From Emydura subglobosa (taxonomy: Eukaryota > Chordata > Testudines > Chelidae): 64,000 nucleotides of DNA. The stretch covers positions 3,158,543-3,222,542 of the forward strand of contig ML680055.1 of the NCBI GenBank assembly GCA_007922225.1, read 5' to 3'. The first letter of the stretch is position 1. Each line of letters starts with the position of its first letter. A program made the position numbers and the translations under genes. A model generated the notes under the pieces. It was not told the origin of the DNA and made no database searches. It saw only the letters and a program-made list of their open reading frames with translations. This document shows positions 55,781 through 64,000 of the stretch, one piece after another.

Positions 55781-57960
55781 GGTCTTGTAGGAGCTGCACC
55801 GAGGGCAATATTTCCTGCTGCGGTGGGTATTGCTTTCCTTCTCTCCGGGGAATCAGTGGAGAATCTCATTTGGGATGAAATTCACTTCTTGGATCCCTAC
55901 GGCAGACCGGCAGCTCCGTGGACTTTGCTGGGGATGCGGAGGTGTCAGCCAGGCAGGACCGGGCTGCCTCACTGGGAATCCCATGCATGTGGGAGGTCCA
56001 GCCCTGTGCTTTTCACTGTGTCCTTCTCCCACTGACGACCATGGGACTAGCCCCAGGGTGAGCATGAGAGCACAGGTGAATTTTGCAGCAAGTGTACGGC
56101 CCAGATCCTCAAAAGCATTCAGGCTCCTAACTGCCATTGAGGATTGGGACCTATATTTCTTATTCTCTGTCCTCAGTTTTCCTTTGCTCTGTGCATGATC
56201 CTCATATTCCCCTCTCAGAGCAGATCTCAGGCTCACAGAAGATCAGTCTGAACATCCTGAACAACATGTCATTCCTCCAGAACGCAGGCTGTAAAAGTCT
56301 GAATTAAAATAAACATATAAAAAAGATGTTCGTATGAGAAGGGTAGCTTCAGTCAGAGAAACATGAAGATGCTGACATCAAAGGGAACAATCATTCAACG
56401 CAACTAATACCGTGCATCGCTTGGGATAATTATCAATTAATTTAAACAGCGTGACTCCCCTCCGAAAGCTAATGAAAATTCACACGGCGCACTTTGGGAG
56501 ATGGATAGTGGCAGTGTGGACAAGATTCATCTTCTCTAATGTGCTGTTTGCTGCTCTTTATGCCTCTTAAAACCCTGTGGGCGAAGGAAATGTCCAGCTG
56601 GGAGGAATATGGAAACCCTGCAGATTCATCAGCTTTTCGCCTCCTGGCTCCCCGCCGGCCTTCTGCAGGGAACGCCGGCACCCAACGTCAGAATAAGGGT
56701 CCCTGATCCGCTCGTGCCTCTCACAAAAGGATGGCTCAGAAAAGCAGGAACACCGATAAAGTCAGTTTCACTTTTACTGGTTTCCTGTCTATGCCCCCCC
56801 ATAGATTCGCTCCGTCCAGCTTCTCTGCTTTTCCATCCACTGCCAGTGCCTCTGTTCTCCAGCCCGGGTGCTGGATTCTCTGTGTTTCGTGGCTGGTTAG
56901 AGCTTTCTCGTTCAGCTGATCATTGCCCACGTGGGTTATGGGACAATCCCCCCTGTATTCCCGACGGGACCTAAGACCTTCCAAAGAGACACTAATCCAG
57001 CTCCAATGTTTGTCACCATGGGGCTGGTGTTATTTATTATCCTGTGAATCCTTTGGCCTGATGATTGGTCCATTCCTCCCCCTGCTTCACTGCCTTCTTG
57101 TCTATAACTCCCAGCTGCCCTCTGTCCTCTTTGCTGCTTCCATCCCCATCCCCTTCGCTGTGCTCCCCATATCCAGCTCAAACTCACCCTCCTGCTCTGC
57201 ACAGCTCTCCCCAGCCAACCTCTCTGCTTTCCCCATTATCTACGTCCCGTTTGTGACCCGCAACCTCCGGCTTCCCTTTCCCCCCAGCCCCTCACTCAAG
57301 GGTTCTCCTGCCCCCTCACCACAGGCAGGGCTGCTCCAGCCCTTGTGATGCCCTAGCCCGGTTCCTTTCCAGCATTTGCCCTCCACACACTTTCATCCCC
57401 AGGGCCCTGCCTGTCACCCCGCGAAGCGTTTTGTGGCTCTGTGTGTGAAAGACACCGGCTAGCCAATAAAATGCAGGTGGGAGATAAATTCGCTGTGTAC
57501 CGCAGTCACAAAAGGGAGAGACCAGTCAGTTATTAAATGGGCTGGCCAGATCCCAGGAAGCAGCTTTTACAAACGCACGAGGTGAAAGCTGGGAAGATGC
57601 TTCCCAAGCAGAAAGGCACTTTGTCTTTAAATATTTTATGGGCAACCTATATAACAACCCCTTGCTTGTAAATACAGCTATTATGTCTTATTTTGTTATA
57701 CATAATTGAAACCCTTCAGCCGCGCTCAGCAAACAAACACGCAGTTTACAAGGACAATTTCCTCTGGTGCCTTCCAGGAACTCTGAGATCTTCTCTCCGA
57801 TGCAAAGCCAGGTGGTGGTGGCTGGCTGGGGCTTTTCAGTTCCGCTGATTGTTACCCAGGCGATGGCAAAATTTCCCTCCTTCCTTTCCCCCGGCATCCC
57901 TGACTGGGACCTGAGGCAAAATCAGATTTTACTTGCCCCCTGGCGGGTGTTACTTAATAT
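55781..57960. other. Mostly unannotated DNA with one palindromic mini-repeat half
   Basis: GGCCCAGATCCTCAAAAGCA then TTCAGGCTCCTAACTG (56098-56133), followed by CCATTGAGGATTGGGACC, is a decayed member of the palindromic mini-repeat group. Nothing else is recognised. Confidence 0.5.
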
Positions 57961-57964
57961 ACTT

Positions 57965-58250
57965 CGGCCTGGGTGTTAGTCAGTATTCAGGGACTTGCTG
58001 GTGATTTCCATTGGGATAAGAAGTCGATGTGTTAGATCTATTGTTAGCGTGTGCTTCTTTATGCAGTTTTGTTTTTTTGCAAAATGTTCTGGTTCCCTGA
58101 ATCTAGCAGAAAGAACAACGCAGGCAGTTTCCTTACCCAGAGATCTCCATGTTTGGCCCCCCAGCGAGTTCTGTGTCCAAGAAGCCCTGCCTCTTTGCTT
58201 CCTCTCAGGGTCACACTCAATTCACAAGGCTTTCTGCCTGCAACCCTGAC
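57965..58250 (+). repeat. Unnamed dispersed repeat, copy B
   Basis: This is the partner of 27455-27745. GGCAGTTTCCTTACCCAGAG, TCTGTGTCCAAGAAGCCCTG and GGCTTTCTGCCTGCAACC are the best conserved words. Both copies are in the same orientation, 30 kb apart. Here an L2-like tail follows about 150 bases downstream, whereas copy A follows one. Confidence 0.7.
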
Positions 58251-58394
58251 AGCTGTCGCTGAAATCCCAGCCCCCGGAAACCTCTCAGAACACGTGAATT
58301 AGCTCAGACCTGGCATATGGCCTAAAGCCCCAGGTGGTAGCCCCTGGAAGACTGCTTCTTCTGTTACGCCCCAAGGAGAGTGCGGTGCAACTCT

Positions 58395-58500
58395 TGGCTT
58401 GAGCAAGGTCTTTCTTTGTACAGCACCTAGCACCTTGGGGTTCTGGTCCGTGACTAGAGCTTCTAGGTACTATCCCAATACTAATAATTACTAATGACAA
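58395..58500 (+). mobile_element. L2-like 3' tail
   Basis: CTTTGTACAGCACCTAGCAC, CTTGGGGTTCTGGTCCGTGA, GCTTCTAGGTACTATCCC and AATACTAATAATTACTAATG form a typical tail with a TAA-rich end. Confidence 0.7.
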
Positions 58501-58985
58501 TTGTCGTTGGATCCAAGACTCACCTGCTGGCTGCCATTAGCACCTGCCAACATAACCCTGTTTGTTAATGATCTGGAAGGAGGGTGAGCAGGAAGGTGGC
58601 AAAATGTACTGAGTTATTTAGGTGAGGCGGGAGGGCAGAAGACTGAGGTGCTTCACAGGGTCCCAGCCCAGCCGGGTGAATGGGTAACAGGGTGGAGGGT
58701 GAAAATCAGTGTTGTCAAATCAAAGAAGTGTCTATTGCAAGCAGTAATCTTAACTACTCGTATGCCTTCCTGGGGTCTCAGTGACATTAGCCCTTCAGGA
58801 GATACCTGGTACCCCAGGGGAAGTGGTAGTCAATACAATGATAGGATGCACAAGATGTAGGACGTTTTTTGACCGAAACAATTTCAGTTAGGCCTATGAT
58901 GAACACGGTGTTCATTGCACATATGGCAAGCCCGCCCACAGCTAATAGCCCCTCCCCCAGCCTAAGGGGAGGAGCTACTGGACCG
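58501..58985. other. Unannotated DNA
   Basis: No gene or repeat is recognised. Confidence 0.45.
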
Positions 58986-58989
58986 GGAC

Positions 58990-61531
58990 TCAACTAATTA
59001 CAGGTGACAACAAACGAAAAAACAGGGACGGGCGTGGAGGTCAAAGGGCTAAATGGAGGGAACCTAATGGGGACACCGAGCAGAGAACCCCGGACAGCTC
59101 CCACTGCTCCTCGAAGGTAGCCAAGGAGTCAGCGGACGCGGCCCAGAGGAACTCTGCCCGGGGACGTGATCTGACGGAGGAATGGAGGGAGGCCCCACAG
59201 CCACAGAGCATCTCCTCGGCCAGCCTCCTCTGCCTGGTGTTAGATGGCCGCCTTGGCCAAGGCGAGGAGGAGGTTGACGAGGAGGTCCCGCGACTGTGTG
59301 GGGCTGCGGATGGGGTGTGCGTAGATGAGGAGGTGTGGAGAGAAGTGCAGCCAGAATCTCAGGAGGAGGTTTTGGAGGATCCAGAATAGAGGCTGCAGCC
59401 TGGCGCACTCCAGGTAGACGTGTGCCAGGGTCTCCCTCACGCCGCAAAAGGGACAGGCTTTGGGACGGGGGGTGAACCGCGTCAAGTACACGCCCGTGCT
59501 CACGGCTTCGTGAAGGAGCCGCCAGCCTATATCCCCGGCGGGCCGTGGAACCAGGGTGGAATACAGGCTGGCCCACCGGATTCTCTCGCCCTTGACAGGT
59601 GGTAAGAGATCCCGCCACTTGGTGGCAGGGCGGGACACGAGGGCGAGGAAATGGAGAGTGTGGAGCACGAGCGTGTGGAGATGTGCCTGTGGCGCAGTTT
59701 GGAAGCGCGCCTGCTGCAGATCCCACAGCTGGCTCAGGGTGTGTGGAGGAGGGGGTCGGGGGGCTCGCGGAGCAGGTCTGGAGAGCCCAGGGTGAGGTGT
59801 GGGTAGGGAGCCCCCTCCCTCAGGACCCGCTCGAGGTAGGCCCGAGCAGTGGGAGGCAAGGCTGCCCTCACCTCCTGGAGAACGCCCTGGGGGATTCAAA
59901 GGGTGGAGAGCCCCATGCGCCGCCCCAGCACTTGGGGATCCAGCCAGTCCCCCCATTCGTAGTCCAGGAGGTCTCCGATCTTTGTGACGCCTGCCAGGAC
60001 CAGCCTCTGGTACACTGAGTAGGACTCCGCCATCTGCACACTGGGATGGGGATTGTGTAGCAGGGGCCCCGCGAGGAGATCCGCCTCCGCGGCAGCTGCC
60101 ATGGACCCGGTTGCGGAGACCAGCCTCCAGGTCCGGAGCAGGTCCTGGTAGAAGACTGGCAGCTTGGAGAGGTCTCGCAGAAGACCCCTCAGGTGGAAAA
60201 AAAAGAGCTGCCGGTCGTAGCGGAGCCCTCGGAGGCGGCGGAGGAAGGTGTGCGCCAGCGCGCTCCGCGCTGCACTACCTGCACTATAAAAGTGCCTGCA
60301 GGTGGAAGGTTTGGACCTGGCTGCAGACGCAGCATTGGCCCTGCCCCCTTTCCTCCGGGGGGAGACTCAGGACCCCTGCAGAGACCCAGTGCAGTCCTGG
60401 CCAGAAGAATTCCAGAATTGTCTTCTGGAGGTTGGCCAGGAAACTCGGGGTAGGGACCAGGGTGCTGGGTTGGTTCCAGAGCATGGACAGGACCAGCTGG
60501 TTAAGCACCGCTGCCCTTCCATGCAGGGAGAGGCACCAGAGCAGTCAGTCCTGTCCACCTCTGGCGCTGCTCAGCCCCCCTGCCCTCCAAATCCCCCCAG
60601 TTCTCCAGCAGAGAAGGGAGGGTGGCAGAAAGGTACACGCCCCGATACAGCAGCGCATCCGCGCTCCACCGGATGGCCTGAAGCGCGGCTGGGAGGGAGC
60701 TCTCCCACCATCCAGCCCCGACCATCAGGCCAGAGCTCTTGACCCAGCAGACCCGGGCGGAGGAGGTCAGTGAGTAGATGGCTTGGTAGTCCTCCACCCG
60801 CACCAGGTCGCCGAGTCCTGGACCACGAGGAGCACGTCAGCGGCATACGCTGACAGCACCACCCACAGCTCTGGCTCGTCGAGCACCAACCCCGCCAGCC
60901 TCTTGCGGAGGAGGCGGAGGAAGGGCTCGATGGCCAGAGGGTACAGCTGGCCTGACAGCACACAATCCTGATGCACCCATGCCTGAAGCTGACCGGTGCG
61001 GTCAGGGTCCAGTTGATCCTGACCAAGCACTCTGAGAAGGTGTACAGCACCTGGAGAAAACCCATAAACTGGGGCCCAAAACCAGACGCCTGCAGGGTAC
61101 CCAGGAGATGCCCTGTTGAATGCCTTCTCCTGATCCAGGGACAGGAGGACGAACGACAGACCATCCCTAAACCTGAGCTGGAGGAGGTCCTGGACCATAT
61201 AAAGATTGTCGAAGATGGTATGGCCTGGGACGGTGTAGGTCTGGTCAGGATGGACTGTGTCCACCAGCAGGTACCCTAGCTGCAGCGAGATGGCCTTTGC
61301 CATGACCTTATAGTCCGTGCTGAAGAGCGAGACGGGATGCCAGTTCCTAAGGTTGCAGAAATCCCCCTTCTTGGGCAGCAAGATGAGCATGGCCCCGCCT
61401 GCACTACAGGGGGAGCTCCCCACTCCCCAAGGACTCGGCCCTGACCATGGCGAGGTCTGGGCCAAGGATATCCCAGAACACACAGTAAATCTCCACAGTC
61501 AGCCCGTCCATGCCCGGGGATTTGTTGGTGG
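58990..61531 (-). mobile_element. Tx1-clade (L1-like) LINE, 3' part
   Basis: Minus-strand coding of an L1/Tx1-type ORF2 runs from the RT fingers (about 61530) through a C-terminal zinc-binding region (59402-59459), followed by ~250 bases of 3' UTR. The GC-rich base composition differs from the AT-richer CR1 relics. The RT coding breaks off at 61531, where a hAT terminus starts. Confidence 0.75.
59240..61531 (-). pseudogene. Tx1-type ORF2 reverse transcriptase and zinc-binding C-terminus, decayed
   Basis: ORF2 polymerases of this clade copy their RNA at specific target sites. In order on the minus strand: NKSPGMDGLTVEIY (fingers, about 61500-61525), LLPKKGD, HPVSLFSTDYKVMAKAI, TVPGHTIFDNLYMVQDLLQL, and LSLDQEKAFNRA (motif A with its aspartate, near 61145). 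After a frameshift come FGPQFMGFLQVLYTFSECLV, then LSGQLYPLAIEPFLRLLRK and AYAADVLLV. The catalytic YADD box has become YAAD (60836-60847), so the copy could not polymerise. The C-terminal frame ending at 59240 holds CPFCGVRETLAHVYLEC, a zinc-binding motif of the type found after the RT of L1/Tx1 elements. At least two frameshifts break the protein. Confidence 0.75.
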
Positions 61532-62372
61532 CAGGGTGGATACAAATTAATGATTTAAAAAAAAAATCAGAATTTTTTTAATTTAAATCACATTTTTATT
61601 GATAATTTTAAAAGAAATCAAAACACACTAAATTTCTCTTTCATTTAAAAAATAACAGTTACAATTAAATCTCATCACAAACATGCTAAACCTACACTTA
61701 CAGTCTCCTAGAAATGAATTAATGGCTCTAGTCTGTCCAGCCGAACTACCAGCTCTGGCTTCTTGAAAGTTCTGGGCTTTCAGTTTCTGTTTCAGTTTCT
61801 GTTTCTCGGCAGACTAAAATCACGTGTGCAAAGACAGACACGGGCTGGGTAGGATTGCTGCAGTTCTGTGTTTATGTGGTGGTGGAGCTGGGCCAAGCGA
61901 GGCAGAGGAATTAGTTAAGACACCGTCTTAAAGACAGAGAGACAAAGGACGGAGGCGGAGTAGAAAGGAACGGTGGAGTGGACTGGAACGTAAAAGGGAA
62001 GACATTATTCAGTACACACACAGCTTCCTATGTTCCCCCCCACTTTTGCCACAGAAAAACTGTCCTGGTTCCTGGCCGTAAGAGAGAACCTATCTGGGAA
62101 TATTTTGAAGAAATTCCTTCCCTGGGTAAGAAAGGAAAATGTGTCGAGTACATGTCTCCCGATGACGTTTTGAACAAAATCACTCCCCTGAATTGTTGGA
62201 AATCATTAGCCAGGTACCTTGAAACAGAGTTCCTTCAGTTGCTAAGCCAACTTTTCACAGCAGTAGCTTCCTCTGCAGGCAGAGAGAGAATGTTTTCATG
62301 ATTTGGTGTTATTCACTCAAAGCTAAGGAATCGACTGGGAAAACTCGTATTTCTGTTTGCCCTTCATCTCCT
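61532..62372 (+). mobile_element. Truncated hAT transposon abutting the Tx1 LINE
   Basis: It starts CAGGGTGGATACAAATTAAT then GATTTAAAAA, a hAT-like terminus followed by the ATTTAAATCA-rich ends familiar from turtle hAT elements. The coding relic of a hAT transposase occupies its right half. No right terminus is seen before the following G-rich DNA, so the element is truncated or was rearranged after insertion. Confidence 0.65.
61978..62372 (+). pseudogene. hAT transposase relic: BED-type start fused to hATC dimerisation end
   Basis: hAT transposases cut and paste the element as oligomers. The relic reads KREPIWEYFEEIPSLGKKGK, which is the beginning of a BED zinc finger (W-x-x-F) whose cysteine/histidine part is missing. 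It passes straight into VEYMSPDDVLNKI, then CWKSLARYLETEFLQLLSQL and FTAVASSAGRERMFS, the C-terminal hATC dimerisation domain (family motif ASSAGIERVFS). A TGA interrupts after MFS (62299-62301), and the text continues in frame as FGVIHSKLRNRL. The catalytic RNase H-like core of several hundred residues is absent, so an internal deletion joined the two ends. Confidence 0.75.
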
Positions 62373-63545
62373 CCCCCGGGCCCTACATACCGGCTGAGGG
62401 CGCACCCCCTGGAGCAGGGGGGATGGATGCCACGGCAGCAGCAGCGTCCCCGGAGTCCCAGCGGGGGCGATGCCAGGTGGACCATCAGCAGCAGCCGAGC
62501 CAGCTGCTGTGGGCGGGGACAGGTGATCAGGTCGAGGGGGGAGGCATCCAAGGAGGGGGTCCTAGCCCCAGGCACACACGCCATCCCGGGTGGGGTGGGA
62601 GCAGGTCTGGAGAGGAAGGGATGGAGGAGGAAGGGGAGGGGGGCCAGCCACTCCTCCCTGCTAGGCTGGAAGCAGGGGAGGAGGACGCCGACACAAGGGA
62701 ATACAGGGTGCAGGGGCGACACACTCACCAGCCCTGGGTAGAACACCGGCTCCTCCAGCTGCATGGAGGGGGCAGGGGCTAAACTAGTGTGGGGGAGTGC
62801 GGAGGGGTCACAAGCGCTGGGGGGGGCCAGGGGCGTGGGGGTCAGAGGGGACAGGGAAGCAGCAGTGGGCTGGGGAAATGGGGAGGTAGGTGCAGGGCTG
62901 GGAAAGCTCAGAGGCAAAGTGCCAAGGTCGGGGCATGGAACAAATTAACACCAGGGGCTAGGATGAGGCCAACAAAGTGACCGGAAAGTCCTCCAGGGAG
63001 CCAGAGCAAGACAGGCGTCTCAAAGAAGCCAACCCCCCAACAAACAGACCATGGTATGGGGGGGACGCAGGGTGGAGGGGGGTCCCGCCGGTCAGGGGCA
63101 GCTACAGGGAAGGGGGGGCGTATCCACAAGTGCTTGGGCAGAAGGGGGAAGCAGCAGCCCAGCCAGGAGAGACCCCAGGAAGGATGGTGGAGGTGGCAGG
63201 GGCCTCCCCTTCTCTCCTTGTTGGAGGGCAGGCCAGCGGGCCCCCCAGGGCAGCAACTGCTGGGGTGGGGGGGCCCCCCAGCAAGTGGGGTAGCGGGAGA
63301 GGGGGTTCAGCTGGGGTGGGGAAGAGAGGACCTGGCAACAGAAACCACCTTGACAGGGGCAGGAGAGGCAGGGGCAGAGCCGTGAGACCGGCACGCTGGT
63401 CTGCCTACCAACCCCAGGGCAGAGGTCTCACTGCTCCGACTGCTGACCAAGGGACGCCCGCCCCCCCTGCTGTGGGGTCTCCTGTTCAGGCTGTTTGCCC
63501 TCCTTAGGGCTCCAGTGGCAGGGGGCTGAACCTGACTGGTTTCTC
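62373..63545. other. G-rich (plus strand) tract without recognised gene
   Basis: Long G- and GA-rich stretches yield open Pro/Ser/Leu-rich frames on the minus strand and Gly/Arg-rich frames on plus (for example 62309-62917 minus and 62977-63507 plus). The minus strand would be the upstream side of the Tx1 LINE, so this may be its 5'/ORF1-like part. No endonuclease motif or ORF1 domain can be shown, and the intervening ORF2 N-terminus is missing. Confidence 0.35.
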
Positions 63546-63554
63546 CCAGCACCT

Positions 63555-63680
63555 TGTCACAATCACTAACTCCATTTTACAGATAGGGAAACTGAGGCAC
63601 AGAAAGGGGCCATGATGACACAAGGTCACCCAGCAGCAAAGCCAGGGGAATAAATGACCCAGGTCTCCTGCGTCCTAGTT
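63555..63680 (-). mobile_element. MIR SINE fragment
   Basis: CATTTTACAGATAGGGAAAC, TGAGGCACAGAAAGGGG, ACACAAGGTCACCCAGCAGC and GACCCAGGTCTCCTGCGTCC follow the antisense MIR core and head very clearly. Confidence 0.9.
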
Positions 63681-63799
63681 GCCGTGGTTCCCATAAAGCC
63701 CTGCTGCCTCCTTGCTCACATCCATGGCTCCATGGGGCCATTTGCCATTTTCTCCTGGCTGGTAACACGGGCAGGTTGCTGGCAGGGGCAGCTGAAGGA

Positions 63800-63885
63800 A
63801 ACGATAGTTAAATTGAGAATTGAACTCAGGTTTCCTACAACCAACGCCAGTGCCTTGCTCTCTACACTGCCCTGCCTATGAGAAA
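63800..63885 (-). mobile_element. Second MIR-like head fragment
   Basis: GAGAATTGAACTCAGGTTTC, GCCAGTGCCTTGCTCTCTAC and ACTGCCCTGCC resemble the tRNA-like head half of an antisense MIR. It may be a separate copy or a duplicated end of the one at 63555. Confidence 0.45.
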
Positions 63886-63965
63886 GGTGAGCAGTGAGGT
63901 AAGCACAAAGTCAACGTGAGACAATTCCACCTGAGAAGTGGCCAGACAATTAAAGGTACAAAAAC

Positions 63966-64000
63966 CTTAGAATCATAGAAGATGAGGGTTGGAAGGGACC
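63966..64000 (-). mobile_element. CR1 LINE 3' end, cut by window edge
   Basis: TTAGAATCATAGAAGATGAG then GGTTGGAAGGGACC is identical in style to the start of the copy at 44848 and continues past the window. Confidence 0.9.

Noticed and set aside
62309..63507. Several long frames of 140-200 codons on both strands
   Set aside because: G-rich low-complexity DNA with overlapping frames. None shows a domain; at most they are remnants of a LINE 5' part.

Overview
The window looks like vertebrate, almost certainly sauropsid and most probably turtle, nuclear DNA. It is full of CR1 LINE fragments whose antisense ends carry the AATCATAGAA/GGTTGGAAGGGACC type of 3' tail. It also holds MIR and L2-like SINE/LINE pieces, Harbinger and hAT DNA transposons, a Tx1-clade LINE, a DIRS-like tyrosine-recombinase element, and many short MITEs with ends of the GTCTACACT type. 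Family names come from memory of repeat consensus sequences, because no search could be run. I find no intact host protein-coding gene, no rRNA or tRNA gene, no CRISPR array and no operon. The window reads as intergenic or intronic DNA.

Layout. 1-10.9 kb: LTR-like remnants, a CR1 tail, one MITE, a tRNA-derived SINE-like piece and a GC/CpG-rich stretch (about 8.6-10.2 kb). 10.97-14.73 kb: a nearly full-length decayed Harbinger element. It has a Myb/SANT-like gene in two exons on + and a transposase on -, arranged convergently. 15-19.3 kb: CR1, MIR, an AT-rich MITE and an LTR-like segment. 19.28-21.17 kb: a CR1 reverse-transcriptase relic split by a 1.2-kb LTR-type element with a perfect 5-bp target duplication (ATCAG), which contains a 16-copy hexamer and a 39-bp minisatellite. 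23.5-26.9 kb: a hAT MITE with target duplication, a second Harbinger remnant, a SINE-like piece and another MITE. 27-48 kb: dispersed CR1, MIR, L2-like and MITE copies in otherwise featureless DNA, including a MIR split by MITE insertion and an unexplained exon-like, highly charged reading frame at 33.9 kb. 48.3-50.0 kb: a CR1 ORF2 fragment abutting a DIRS-like element whose recombinase nucleophile is lost. 50-58.9 kb: mostly unrecognised DNA with LTR-like pieces, a MIR and the second copy of an unnamed repeat. 59-62.4 kb: a Tx1-type LINE on the minus strand (RT motif decayed to YAAD) abutted by a truncated hAT transposase relic. A G-rich tract, two MIR pieces and the start of another CR1 close the window.

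The coding relics do not cooperate in a pathway. They are independent, dead transposable elements, several nested in one another, so the window is mainly a record of insertion history. I did not find a convincing undescribed system. The most interesting items are the LTR-in-CR1 nest, the DIRS recombinase relic, the convergent Harbinger gene pair and the exon-like frame at 33.9 kb.
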